DNA from: Brachybacterium ginsengisoli
Lineage (GTDB): Bacteria; Actinomycetota; Actinomycetes; Actinomycetales; Dermabacteraceae
Assembly: GCF_002407065.1 (NCBI RefSeq)
Contig: NZ_CP023564.1
Coordinates: 3,348,001 to 3,412,000, forward strand
Direction of reading: 5' to 3'
DNA: 64,000 nt
Position numbers and translations under genes: made by a program. A model generated the notes under the pieces. That model saw nothing but the letters and a program-made list of their open reading frames with translations. It was not told where the DNA came from and did no database searches. Shown one piece after another: positions 42,102-50,873 of this stretch; positions within the stretch are counted from its first letter, which is position 1; every line of letters begins with the position of its first letter.

Positions 42102-43412
42102 ATGCGACGACGCACCCTTCTGTCCGCCGCCCCTCTCGCCGCCGTGACCGCCGCGGGCCTCGCCGCCTGCGGCTCCGGCTCGGGCGGCGGCGGGTCCGAC
42201 GACTCCCCCGACTCGCTCACCTACTGGGCCTCCAACCAGGGCACCAGCCTCGAGAACGACAAGGAGGTGCTCACCCCCGTCCTGAAGAAGTTCACCGAGG
42301 AGTCCGGCATCGAGGTGTCCCTCGAGGTCATCGGCTGGGCCGATCTCCAGACCCGCATCCAGACCGCGATCACCTCCGGGCAGGGCCCGGACGTGCTCAA
42401 CATCGGCAACACCTGGGGCGTGAGCCTGCAGGCCACCGGCGGGCTGCTCGAGCTGGGCGATGCGGAGTTCGAGGCGCTCGGCGGCCGCGATCGCTACGTC
42501 GAGGCGGCTCTCGCCACCGGCGGCGCGGTGGACACCGCCCCCACCTCGATCCCGCTGTACGGCCTGGCCTACGGGATGTACTACAACGTGAAGATGTTCG
42601 AGGACGCCGGCATCGAGCCCCCCACCACCTGGGAGGAGATGGTCGAGGCCGCGAAGAAGCTCACCGATCCGGACAAGGACGTGTACGGCATGTCCCTCGC
42701 CGCGGGCTCGTACACCGAGAACAACCACTTCGCCTTCATCAACGCCACCCAGAACGGCGCCGCCCTGAACAGCGAGGACGGCAAGCCCACCTCCACCGAG
42801 GACGGCGTGGTCGACGGGATCCTGCGCTACCTGGACCTCATGCAGGAGCACAAGGTCGTCAATCCCTCCAATGCGCAGTTCGACAACGGCACCAAGTCCG
42901 TCACCGCCTTCGCCAACAAGCAGGCGGCGATGATCATCAACCAGAACAACGCCAACGCCACCATCGAGTCCCAGGGCATGAAGCCCGAGGAGTTCAAGGC
43001 GATCCCCTTCCCCGCCCCGGCCGACGCCGTGGACGACTGCGCCTCGCACCTGGCCGGCATCAACCTGGCCGCCATGGCGGACACCGACAACCGCGACGGC
43101 GCCCTGGCGTTCCTGAAGTTCATGACCTCGCCGGAGACCCAGGCCGAGCTCGGCAAGCCCTTCGCCTCGCTGCCCGTGCTGGTGGACGGCGAGCCCACCT
43201 TCACCGAGGACTCCGAGCAGGCGGACATGTTCATGGAGGTCTACTCCGAGCGCTCCGCCCCGCTCCCGCTGGTGCCGTGGGAGGACCAGTTCGAGACCAC
43301 CGTCGGCCAGGCGATGAACTCGATGTTCGCGACCATCGCCACCGGCGGGAAGGTCACCCGCGAGGACGTCCTCACCGCGATGCAGACGGCCCAGGACTCC
43401 ATCCGCGCCTGA
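42102..43412 (+). CDS. Sugar ABC transporter substrate-binding lipoprotein
   Basis: A 436-residue CUT1 binding protein. The signal MRRRTLLSAAPLAAVTAAG ends in LAAC with Cys23, followed by a Gly/Ser linker. The mature start is SLTYWASNQGTSLENDKEVL. AAGGAG precedes the ATG. It is the first gene of the operon behind the LacI-type operators and is followed by a strong hairpin that may raise its level relative to the permeases. Confidence 0.9.
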   Translation: MRRRTLLSAAPLAAVTAAGLAACGSGSGGGGSDDSPDSLTYWASNQGTSLENDKEVLTPVLKKFTEESGIEVSLEVIGWADLQTRIQTAITSGQGPDVLNIGNTWGVSLQATGGLLELGDAEFEALGGRDRYVEAALATGGAVDTAPTSIPLYGLAYGMYYNVKMFEDAGIEPPTTWEEMVEAAKKLTDPDKDVYGMSLAAGSYTENNHFAFINATQNGAALNSEDGKPTSTEDGVVDGILRYLDLMQEHKVVNPSNAQFDNGTKSVTAFANKQAAMIINQNNANATIESQGMKPEEFKAIPFPAPADAVDDCASHLAGINLAAMADTDNRDGALAFLKFMTSPETQAELGKPFASLPVLVDGEPTFTEDSEQADMFMEVYSERSAPLPLVPWEDQFETTVGQAMNSMFATIATGGKVTREDVLTAMQTAQDSIRA

Positions 43413-43427
43413 GCGCCCGCCGGCCGA

Positions 43428-43457
43428 GGGGCGGGGACCCACCACGGTCCCCGCCCC
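43428..43457. terminator. Hairpin between binding-protein and permease genes
   Basis: GGGGCGGGGACC (43428-43439) pairs with GGTCCCCGCCCC (43446-43457) around a 6-nt loop, extended by CGGCCG at 43421-43426 and 43460-43465. With no T-tract and placed inside an operon, it is probably a partial terminator or mRNA stabiliser. Confidence 0.6.
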
Positions 43458-43495
43458 GTCGGCCGCTCCGATCCGCTCCCCTCCGAAGGACCCCC

Positions 43496-44473
43496 ATGAC
43501 CCTCACCTCCCGTTCCGGGACCTCGGCCCCCGCGCCGACCTCCGGACCCCCTCCGACGCCCCGCCGCACGAAGCGCACCTGGTTCCCGTACCTGATCCTG
43601 CTGCCCGCCGTGGTGCTGGAGGTGCTGATCCACATCGTCCCGATGGTGACCGGCTTCTGGATGAGCTTCGTGGAACTCACGAAGTTCTTCATCCGCCGCT
43701 GGACCGAAGCGCCCTTCGCGGGTCTGGAGAACTACCGGATCGCCGTCGACGTCAACACCCCGATCGGCCAGGAGCTGCTGAACTCCTTCCTGGTCACCGT
43801 GGCCTTCACGATCCTGGTGGTAGGGCTGAGCTGGGGCCTGGGCATGGCGGCCGCGGTCGCCCTGCAGCGTCCCTTCCGGGGTCGCGGCGTGTTCCGCACC
43901 CTGTTCCTCATCCCCTATGCGCTGCCCCTGTACGCCGCGGTGATCACCTGGAACTTCATGCTCCAGCGCGACACCGGCGTCATCAACCACATCCTCGTGG
44001 ACCAGCTCGGCCTGGTCGACGCGGCGCCCTTCTGGCTCATCGGCGACAACGCCTTCGTCTCCGTCGTGGTGGTCGCGGTATGGCGCATGTGGCCCTTCGC
44101 CTTCCTCATGTTCATGGCCGGGCTGCAGTCGATCCCGGGCGAGCTCTACGAGGCCAGCGCCATGGACGGCGCGACCCCGCTGCGCCAGTGGCGCGCCGTC
44201 ACCCTGCCGATGCTCGCCCCGGTCAACCAGACGATGCTGCTGGTCATGTTCCTGTGGGTGTTCAACGACTTCAACACCCCGTACATCCTGTTCGGCACCG
44301 CCCAGCCCCCTGCCGGCAACCTCATCAGCTTCCACATCTACAACGCCTCGTTCCTGTCCTGGGACTTCGGCGTGGGCAGCGCGATGAGCGTCCTGCTGCT
44401 GCTGTTCCTGCTGCTGGTGTCGATGCTCTACCTGTACTTCACCCAGTGGAGGAAGGAGTCCACCCATGCGTGA
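43496..44473 (+). CDS. Sugar ABC transporter permease (MalF-like)
   Basis: A 325-residue permease with six membrane segments after a Pro/Ser-rich cytosolic tail; the EAA loop is YEASAMDGATPLRQWRAVTL. GAAGGA precedes the ATG at 43496. It overlaps the next permease by 8 nt. No ATP-binding subunit is encoded in the operon. Confidence 0.9.
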   Translation: MTLTSRSGTSAPAPTSGPPPTPRRTKRTWFPYLILLPAVVLEVLIHIVPMVTGFWMSFVELTKFFIRRWTEAPFAGLENYRIAVDVNTPIGQELLNSFLVTVAFTILVVGLSWGLGMAAAVALQRPFRGRGVFRTLFLIPYALPLYAAVITWNFMLQRDTGVINHILVDQLGLVDAAPFWLIGDNAFVSVVVVAVWRMWPFAFLMFMAGLQSIPGELYEASAMDGATPLRQWRAVTLPMLAPVNQTMLLVMFLWVFNDFNTPYILFGTAQPPAGNLISFHIYNASFLSWDFGVGSAMSVLLLLFLLLVSMLYLYFTQWRKESTHA

Positions 44474-45305
44474 GACCGTCGGAGAGAAGATCTTCCGCGT
44501 CGTCGTGATCACCGGCCTCGGCCTGTTCGTGCTGCTGCCGCTGTACGTCATGATCACCACGAGCTTCAAGCCCCTCGGTGACGTGCAGGCCGGGTTCACC
44601 TGGCTGCCCAGCCGCATCACCATCGCCCCCTTCATCGAGATGTGGTCGACGGTCCCGCTCGCGCGGTACTTCATGAACTCGCTCGTGGTCACCTCGGTGG
44701 CGACCCTGTTCAGCGTGCTGGTGGCGATCTTCGCCGCCTACGCCGTCTCGCGCTGGCGCTTCCGGGGCCGCAACGCCTTCATGACCTCGGTGCTGTCCAC
44801 CCAGATGTTCCCCGGCGTGCTGTTCCTGCTGCCGCTATACCTGATCTTCGTCAACATCGACACCACCTTCGGGGTGCCGCTGGTGGGCACGAGGATCGGC
44901 CTGATCATCACCTACCTGACCTTCTCCCTGCCCTTCTCGATCTGGATGCTCGCCGGCTACTTCGACGGCATCCCCCAGGAGCTGGACCAGGCGGGCAAGG
45001 TGGACGGCGCCGGCAACCTCACCATCCTGCTGCGGATCATCCTGCCCGCGGCGCGGCCCGGCATCGTGGCCGTCGCGATCTACGCGTTCATGACGGCCTG
45101 GGGCGAGGTCCTCTTCGCCTCGGTGCTGACCACCGAGGAGACCCGCACCCTCGCCGTCGGCCTGCGTCAGTACGCCACGCAGACCAACGTGTACTGGAAC
45201 CAGATCCTCGCCGCGTCCATCGCGGTGTCGATCCCGGTGGTCGTCGGCTTCCTGATGATGCAGAAGAACTTCGTCGCCGGCCTCACCGCCGGCGCCGTGA
45301 AATGA
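44466..45305 (+). CDS. Sugar ABC transporter permease (MalG-like)
   Basis: A 279-residue permease with six membrane segments, the EAA loop ELDQAGKVDGAGNLTILLRI and the typical C-terminus FVAGLTAGAVK. GGAAGGAG lies within the end of the upstream gene, before the ATG. It completes the membrane channel of the LacI-controlled importer. Confidence 0.9.
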   Translation: MRETVGEKIFRVVVITGLGLFVLLPLYVMITTSFKPLGDVQAGFTWLPSRITIAPFIEMWSTVPLARYFMNSLVVTSVATLFSVLVAIFAAYAVSRWRFRGRNAFMTSVLSTQMFPGVLFLLPLYLIFVNIDTTFGVPLVGTRIGLIITYLTFSLPFSIWMLAGYFDGIPQELDQAGKVDGAGNLTILLRIILPAARPGIVAVAIYAFMTAWGEVLFASVLTTEETRTLAVGLRQYATQTNVYWNQILAASIAVSIPVVVGFLMMQKNFVAGLTAGAVK

Positions 45306-45308
45306 TCA

Positions 45309-45339
45309 CTCCCGGAACAGCGCTTTCCTGCTCCGGGAG
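45309..45339. terminator. Hairpin after the permease genes
   Basis: CTCCCGGA (45309-45316) pairs with TCCGGGAG (45332-45339). It lies between the permease and isomerase genes and may reduce readthrough into the catabolic genes. Confidence 0.45.
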
Positions 45340-45373
45340 AACGACCTCCCGGCCTGATCCCGAAAGGCACCAG

Positions 45374-46108
45374 ATGGAGATCTCCGTCCAGATGTACAGC
45401 GTGCGCGAAGCGCTCGCGACCGACGTCCAGGGCACCGTGCGGCGCCTGGTCGACCTCGGCCTCACCCACGCCGAGCCCTTCAACCTGCTGGAGCACCGCG
45501 ACGAGCTGGTGCGTGCGCGCCAGAGCTTCCCGATCGACTTCCCCAGCGCCCACCAGTCCTTCCTCGGGGACGGCGACTTCACCGCCGTGCTCGACGCGGC
45601 ACGCGCCGTCGGCGTGCAGTACCTCGTGGATCCGTCCTCGGACCCCGAGATCTGGAAGGACGCGGGCACGGTGCGGGCCCTCGCCGACACCCTCAACCAG
45701 CGGGCGGAGGTCGCCGCCGAGGCGGGGATCCGCGTGGGCTATCACAACCACGCCGCCGAGCTCGTCGCCCAGCTGGAGGGCCGCAGCGCGCTCGAGGTCT
45801 TCGCCGACGCCCTGGACCCCCAGGTGATCCTCGAGGTCGACACCTACTGGGCCGCCGTCGGCGGGGCCGACGTCCCCACCCTGCTGGGCCGCCTCGGCGA
45901 CCGCGTCCAGCTGGTCCACCTCAAGGACGGCGACCTCACCGAGGACGCCTCCTCCCAGCTCCCGCTCGGCGCCGGCGCGATGCCTCTGGTGGACACTCTG
46001 GAGGCCGCCTCCGGCGTCGCCTACGGTGTGATCGAGTTCGACGACTACGCCGGTGACATGTTCGAGGGCATCGCCGCCTCGATCGAGCACCTCCGCGCCG
46101 TCCTCTGA
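45374..46108 (+). CDS. Sugar phosphate isomerase/epimerase-like TIM barrel
   Basis: A 244-residue xylose isomerase-like TIM-barrel protein. Metal-site motifs are visible: GYHNHAAEL, LEVDTYWA, HLKDGD and the final GVIEFDD. The family includes isomerases, epimerases and keto-sugar lyases. It starts after GAAAGGCACC and is followed by a Gfo/Idh dehydrogenase, a pairing seen in pathways that oxidise a sugar or glycoside and then rearrange or cleave it. The exact reaction is unknown. Confidence 0.85.
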   Translation: MEISVQMYSVREALATDVQGTVRRLVDLGLTHAEPFNLLEHRDELVRARQSFPIDFPSAHQSFLGDGDFTAVLDAARAVGVQYLVDPSSDPEIWKDAGTVRALADTLNQRAEVAAEAGIRVGYHNHAAELVAQLEGRSALEVFADALDPQVILEVDTYWAAVGGADVPTLLGRLGDRVQLVHLKDGDLTEDASSQLPLGAGAMPLVDTLEAASGVAYGVIEFDDYAGDMFEGIAASIEHLRAVL

Positions 46109-46169
46109 CCCGGCATCCGCCGCCGCATCACCCTCTGACCTCAGCTACCGCACCACGAAGGGCATCACC

Positions 46170-47300
46170 ATGACCTCCCAGACCCGCACCGGACGCGTCG
46201 GCGTCGGCCTCATCGGCGCCGGCACCATCTCCGACCAGTACCTCACCCACCTCACCTCCTTCCCGGACCTCGAGGTGCACATCGTGGGCGACCTCCTGCC
46301 CGAGGCCGCCGCCGCCCGGGCCGCCGAGTACGGCATCCCCGCCTCCGGCACCGCCCAGGACGTGCTGGACCACCCCGACGTGGAGATCGTGGTCAACCTG
46401 ACCATCCCCACCGCCCACGCCGAGGTCTCCCGCGCCATCGTCGCGGCCGGCAAGCACGTGTGGACCGAGAAGCCGATCACGACCGACCCGGCCGACGCGA
46501 AGGACCTGCTCGCCGCGGCCGAGGCCGCCGGGGTGCGGGTGGGCGGCGCGCCCGACACCGTGTACGGCGCCGGCATCCAGACCGCGCTGCGCACCCTGCG
46601 CAGCGGCGAGATCGGCACCCCGGCCAGCGCGCTGACCCTGTTCCAGACCCCCGGCCCGGAGTCCTGGCACCCGAACCCCGCCTTCCTCTTCCAGGAGGGC
46701 GCGGGCCCGCTGTACGACATCGCGCCCTACTACACGACCACCCTCGTGCTCGCGCTGGGCCCTGTCGTCTCCGTGAGCGCCGTGGGCTCCAAGGCCCGCG
46801 AGCAGCGGACCATCGGCTCGGGCCCCAAGGCCGGCGAGGTCTTCGACGTCACCGTGCCCACGCAGGTCGCGGCGCTGCTCCGCTTCGCCTCCGGCCAGAA
46901 CGCGACCGTGCTGCTGAGCTTCGACTCCCCGAACACCCGCGCCGGCTTCGTCGAGGTCTACGGCACCGAGGCGACCCTCGCGTTCCCGGACCCGAACGTC
47001 TTCGACGGCGACTCGGCCCTGACCCCCTACCGCGCCGAGAGCTCCACCCCGGTGCCCGCCACGGGCCCCGTCACCGGTCGCGGACTGGGCGTGCTGGAGA
47101 TGGCCCGCGCGATCCGCGCCGGCGTGCCCCACCGCGCGCAGGGCGAGATCGCCGCGCACGTCCTGGACATCATGGTCGCGATCGAGACCGCGATCGCCGA
47201 GGACAAGATCGTGCAGATCGACTCGCGCTTCGACGAGGTCGAGCCGATCCCGGCCGACTTCGACCCCTTCGCCTCGACCCTCGAGCCCACCCAGGCCTGA
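46170..47300 (+). CDS. Gfo/Idh/MocA-family oxidoreductase
   Basis: A 376-residue dehydrogenase with the Rossmann start GVGLIGAGTISDQYLTHL, the EKP motif (VWTEKPITTD, about 100) and a C-terminal substrate domain. It is the last gene of the LacI-controlled operon and likely oxidises the imported sugar or its derivative with NAD(P). It is not closely similar to the Gfo/Idh protein at 11180. A 58-nt palindrome begins 50 nt after its stop. Confidence 0.88.
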   Translation: MTSQTRTGRVGVGLIGAGTISDQYLTHLTSFPDLEVHIVGDLLPEAAAARAAEYGIPASGTAQDVLDHPDVEIVVNLTIPTAHAEVSRAIVAAGKHVWTEKPITTDPADAKDLLAAAEAAGVRVGGAPDTVYGAGIQTALRTLRSGEIGTPASALTLFQTPGPESWHPNPAFLFQEGAGPLYDIAPYYTTTLVLALGPVVSVSAVGSKAREQRTIGSGPKAGEVFDVTVPTQVAALLRFASGQNATVLLSFDSPNTRAGFVEVYGTEATLAFPDPNVFDGDSALTPYRAESSTPVPATGPVTGRGLGVLEMARAIRAGVPHRAQGEIAAHVLDIMVAIETAIAEDKIVQIDSRFDEVEPIPADFDPFASTLEPTQA

Positions 47301-47350
47301 GGCCCGGCGCCTGGCGGGCCCCGAGGCCGGCGCCCGCCGGCGCCCAGCGA

Positions 47351-47408
47351 GTTCTGTCCCGGAATGACCGATGCGGAGCCTCGCATCGGTCGTTCCGGGA
47401 CATTTCTG
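47351..47408. repeat. 58-nt palindromic element, copy 2
   Basis: A 21-bp stem (47355-47375 with 47382-47402) with one G-T wobble. The core is GACCGATG at 47366-47373 and CATCGGTC at 47384-47391. Outer bases are GTTCTGTC on the left and GACATTTCTG on the right. The lower stem is CCCGGAAT paired with GTTCCGGG. It follows the Gfo/Idh gene and precedes perfect 26-nt tandem repeats. Confidence 0.88.
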
Positions 47409-47436
47409 CACCAGCGCGGGCCCGGCGCACGGCCGT

Positions 47437-47514
47437 ACGCACCGGCCGCACGCTCCGACCGCACGCACCGGCCGCACGCTCCGACCGCACGCACCGGCCG
47501 CACGCTCCGACCGC
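47437..47514. repeat. Three perfect 26-nt tandem repeats
   Basis: The unit starts ACGCACCGGCCGCACGCTCC and ends GACCGC. Copies are 47437-47462, 47463-47488 and 47489-47514, identical, followed by a partial copy. They lie between the palindrome and the SorC promoter region (possible -10 TAGTCT at 47537-47542). Perfect identity implies recent expansion or active homogenisation. There are no spacers, so this is not a CRISPR array. Confidence 0.9.
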
Positions 47515-47596
47515 ACGCTCCGGCCGGGGCGTTGCGTAGTCTGGATCCCTGCCCGGCGGTCGCGCCGCGGCCACGATCCCATTCCGAGGAGACCCG

Positions 47597-48553
47597 ATGC
47601 CCGCCGCTCGCGACATCAGCCTGATCGTGAGCGTCGCGCGCCTCTACTACGACAGGGGGTTCTCGCAGTCCCAGGTGGCGAGCGAGCTGAACCTGTCGCG
47701 CTCGAACGTCTCCCGGATCCTCTCCCAGGCCAAGGAGCGCGGGATCGTGGAGATCATCATCCACGACCCCTCCGGGCCGCCGCAGCGGGTCGCCACCCTC
47801 GAGCAGGGGCTCCGGGCGGAGTACGGCCTGCGGGACGTGCACGTCGTCTCGGCGACGCCGTCGTCCGCCGCCGAGGTCACCGCCCGGCAGGGCGCGGCGG
47901 TCCTCTCCGACCGCCTGCCCGGGGTGAGCCGCGTCGGCGTCTCGTGGGGGCAGGCGGTGCAGAGCGTCATCGACCACCTCGACCAGCAGGAGCTGCACCC
48001 GGTGCCGGAGCTGCTGCCCCTCGTGGGCGGGCTCAGCGCCCTCGACCAACTGGCCTCCGGGGAGTCGGTGCTGCGGGCCCTGGCCTCCAAGCTCGGCTCC
48101 CGGCCGCTCACCCTCTACGCCCCGGCGGTGCTCGAATCCGCCGAGACCGTGCGGAGCCTGCGCACCGAGTCGAGCATCGCCTCGGTGCTCGAGGCCGCCG
48201 CCACGGTCGAGCTGGCGCTGGTGGGCATCGGGTCGGCCGGCGTCCACTCCTCGGTGCACATCATGGAGCGGATGAAGCTCTCCGCCGCCGAGCAGCGCCT
48301 CGTCGAGGAGCAGCGCCCCGTGGGCGACATCTGCGCCCGGATGGTCGACGCCGACGGCCGCCCCGTCGGCCCGCCCGCCGACGAGCGCGTGCTCGCCGTG
48401 ACCTTCGACGAGCTGCGCGCGATCCCCGAGGTGATCGGGGTGGTCTTCGGGGTGGAGAAGGCCCCGGGGGTCAGCGGGGTGCTGCGCAGCGGCGTGCTGG
48501 ACACGGTGGTGCTGGACGAGCACCTCGCCCGGCGCCTGCTGCCGTCGAGCTGA
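47597..48553 (+). CDS. SorC-family sugar-responsive regulator
   Basis: A 318-residue protein with an N-terminal helix-turn-helix (RGFSQSQVASELNLSRSNVS, about 21-40) and a SorC-type sugar-phosphate domain (GVSWGQAVQSV, LLPLVGG, GVVFGVEKAPGVSGVLRSG). Such regulators usually control PTS or polyol operons and respond to phosphorylated sugars. It converges on the galactitol-type PTS genes. It is strikingly similar to the protein at 62337 throughout. GAGGAG precedes the ATG. Confidence 0.9.
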   Translation: MPAARDISLIVSVARLYYDRGFSQSQVASELNLSRSNVSRILSQAKERGIVEIIIHDPSGPPQRVATLEQGLRAEYGLRDVHVVSATPSSAAEVTARQGAAVLSDRLPGVSRVGVSWGQAVQSVIDHLDQQELHPVPELLPLVGGLSALDQLASGESVLRALASKLGSRPLTLYAPAVLESAETVRSLRTESSIASVLEAAATVELALVGIGSAGVHSSVHIMERMKLSAAEQRLVEEQRPVGDICARMVDADGRPVGPPADERVLAVTFDELRAIPEVIGVVFGVEKAPGVSGVLRSGVLDTVVLDEHLARRLLPSS

Positions 48554-48571
48554 CCCCGCCCGGCCCGCCCG

Positions 48572-49060
48572 TCACCCGGCGAGCCAGTCCCGGGCCCGCC
48601 TCTCGAGATCCGCATCATCGGTGGCGGCGAGCATGTCCCGCACCGCCTGCGGTTCCTGGAGGCGCGCCACCAGGTTCTGCAGGGCCGCGAGCTGGCTGTG
48701 GGCATCCGCGAGCACGAGCATGACGATCAGCTCCGCCCAGATGGTGCGCTCCCCGGAGGAGCCGATCTCGCCGAACACCACCGGCTCCTTCGGAACCGCG
48801 ATCGCGAAGCCCGGGGTGATCACATGCTCCGGATCGGTGTGCGGGATCGCCGCGGGCACGAGGGTGGGCAGGCCCGTGGGGTGCATCTCCTCGCGCTGCA
48901 GCACCGCCGCCTCGAAGGAGTCGGTGACCGCGCCGATCCCCAGCAGCCGGGCGGAGAGCGCGCGCAGGGCGGTCGGGGCATCCTCCGCCTCGAGGCCGAC
49001 GATCGCGGCCCCGGGCAGGACCGTCGCCCCGGCGCCGCCCTCGGGGGCCGACGCGCTCAT
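48572..49060 (-). CDS. gatA: PTS IIA component, fructose/galactitol type
   Basis: A 162-residue IIA protein. The phosphorylated histidine is His74 in AAIPHTDPEHV, the form used by fructose/mannitol/galactitol IIA domains. It takes phosphate from HPr and passes it to IIB (50531). The ATG overlaps the IIC stop by 4 nt. It is the last gene of the long minus-strand run and converges with the SorC gene. Confidence 0.87.
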   Translation of the reverse strand: MSASAPEGGAGATVLPGAAIVGLEAEDAPTALRALSARLLGIGAVTDSFEAAVLQREEMHPTGLPTLVPAAIPHTDPEHVITPGFAIAVPKEPVVFGEIGSSGERTIWAELIVMLVLADAHSQLAALQNLVARLQEPQAVRDMLAATDDADLERRARDWLAG

Positions 49061-50484
49061 GCGCCCGCTCCGCCCTGCTCGACCGCGGCGGCCTCATCCT
49101 CCGCACCTGCGAGGGCGCGGCGATCGCGCCGCGTCATCACCACGCGGACCGCGACCACTGCCGCCAGGCAGAGGACGGCCGTGACCAGCACGCCCACGGG
49201 CCCCAGCTCCGCCGCGGCGAAGAACAGGCCGGTCAGCGGATTCGCCCCGTCGACCAGCGAGGAGATCGTCGCCTGCCCGTCCTCCAGGGCGAAGCCGGAG
49301 TCCACGGCGATGCGGGTGAAGGCCGGAGCGATCCAGGTGGCGATGAACAGCCCGGCCCCGATGAGCACGCCGCCGCCGATCACGGAGCGCACGATGTTCC
49401 CACGGAAGATCGGGACCATCACCGCCACGATGAATGGGATGGTCGCGAGGTCCACGAGGGGCAGCACCCGGTTGCCGGCCGGGGAGAGCACCACCGCGAT
49501 GAGCAGGGTGATGGGCACCAGCAGCAGGGAGGTCGCGATCACCGACGGCTGCCCCACGGCGACCGCGGAGTCCAGGCCGATGTAGAAGGTGCGCCCCGGG
49601 AACCGCTTCTGGACGAAGGCGCGGGCGGCCTCCGAGATGGGCATCAGCCCCTCCATGAGGATCGCCACCATCCGCGGCAGCAGGAACATCGCCGCGGCCA
49701 GCGAGATCGCGAGGGTGAGGATCGCGGTGGAGTCCTCGGCAGGAGCGTCGAAGCCGTAGCCGAGGATGCCGATGAGGAGCCCCAGCACCAGGCCCATCAT
49801 GAGCGTCTCCCCGAACAGCCCGAAGCGCTTCTGGATCGCCTCGGGCGTGGCGTCCAGGCTCCGCAGCCCGGGGATGGCGTCGAACACCCGGTTCAGCGGG
49901 ATCGCGAGCAGTCCGTAGGGCGCCGAGGTGCCGTGCGGGAACGAGATCTCCGGCAGCTGGAAGTACTTCTGCACGATGGGCGCGGTGAGGTCGCCGATGG
50001 CGAGGATCAGCGCCAGGTGCACCGCGGCGCTCAGCAGCCCCAGCAGGAAGCTGCCGGTGACCGCGCCCACGAGCGCGCCGATCATCGCGCTGTGCCAGTA
50101 GTTCCACAGATCGATGTCGAAGGTCCGGGTGAGGCCGGTCAGCAGGAGCAGCACGTTGACCACCAGTCCGAGCGGGATGATCATCGCCCCGATCGTGGAT
50201 CCGAAGGCGATCGCGGCGGAAGACGGCCAGCCCACGTCGACCACGTCGAGGGTGACGCCGAGCCCCTCGGCCATCCCGGTGGCCGCGGGGGCCACCTGGG
50301 AGCCGAGCAGGCCGATCACGAGGTTGATGCCGATGAAGCCGATGCCGATCGTGACCCCAGCGCGGAAGGACTTCCCGAGCTTCAGTCCGAGCAGGAGGCC
50401 GAACAGCGTGATGAGGACCGGCAGGACCACCGACGGTCCGAGGGTGTTGAGATAGCTCGAGATGGGGGCGAGGAACGACTCCAC
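49057..50484 (-). CDS. gatC: PTS galactitol-type permease, component IIC
   Basis: A 475-residue membrane protein with about 11-12 segments. It has the GatC start (YLNTLGPSVVLPVLITLFGL, LLGLKLGKSFRAGVTIGIGF) and MVAILMEGLMPISEAARAFV. It transports and releases phosphorylated polyol or a related sugar with GatA and GatB. The GTG at 50484 follows AAAGGAGA. Confidence 0.89.
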   Translation of the reverse strand: MESFLAPISSYLNTLGPSVVLPVLITLFGLLLGLKLGKSFRAGVTIGIGFIGINLVIGLLGSQVAPAATGMAEGLGVTLDVVDVGWPSSAAIAFGSTIGAMIIPLGLVVNVLLLLTGLTRTFDIDLWNYWHSAMIGALVGAVTGSFLLGLLSAAVHLALILAIGDLTAPIVQKYFQLPEISFPHGTSAPYGLLAIPLNRVFDAIPGLRSLDATPEAIQKRFGLFGETLMMGLVLGLLIGILGYGFDAPAEDSTAILTLAISLAAAMFLLPRMVAILMEGLMPISEAARAFVQKRFPGRTFYIGLDSAVAVGQPSVIATSLLLVPITLLIAVVLSPAGNRVLPLVDLATIPFIVAVMVPIFRGNIVRSVIGGGVLIGAGLFIATWIAPAFTRIAVDSGFALEDGQATISSLVDGANPLTGLFFAAAELGPVGVLVTAVLCLAAVVAVRVVMTRRDRRALAGAEDEAAAVEQGGAGA

Positions 50485-50530
50485 GATGCTCTCCTTTGAG
50501 CGGGGAGGGAGGGGAAGGACGGCCGACGGG

Positions 50531-50806
50531 TCAGCTCAGGGCCCGTGCGATCTCGTCGAGCGTGGCCTCCTGTCCGATGCCGGTGAGCAGCGGCAGCGCC
50601 CGGATCACGGGCACCGTGACCGCGGCGGGGACCTCGGTGGTGGCGACGATGAGGTCGGCGTCGACCTCGCCGCCGACGAGGTCCATCACCTTGCCCTGGA
50701 CGACGCTTGCACCGATGCCCTCCGCCTCGAGGTGCTCGCGGACCTTGGCGGCGACGACGGTGGAGGTCGCGACGCCGGTGCCGCAGATGATGAGGACCTT
50801 CTTCAT
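50531..50806 (-). CDS. gatB: PTS galactitol-type component IIB
   Basis: A 91-residue IIB protein. The phospho-cysteine is Cys8 in IICGTGVATSTVV, matching GatB. AGGAG precedes the ATG. It is 46 nt upstream of GatC and 67 nt downstream of the E2 gene on the same strand. Confidence 0.9.
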   Translation of the reverse strand: MKKVLIICGTGVATSTVVAAKVREHLEAEGIGASVVQGKVMDLVGGEVDADLIVATTEVPAAVTVPVIRALPLLTGIGQEATLDEIARALS

Positions 50807-50873
50807 GGGATCTCCTGGGGTGTCGAGGGTGGGACGAGTCCCGGGCCCGCTCCGATCGGTCGATTCTGAGCGC

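Noticed and set aside
47437..47514. CRISPR array
   Set aside because: The 26-nt units are directly adjacent with no spacers and no cas genes are present; it is a simple tandem repeat.
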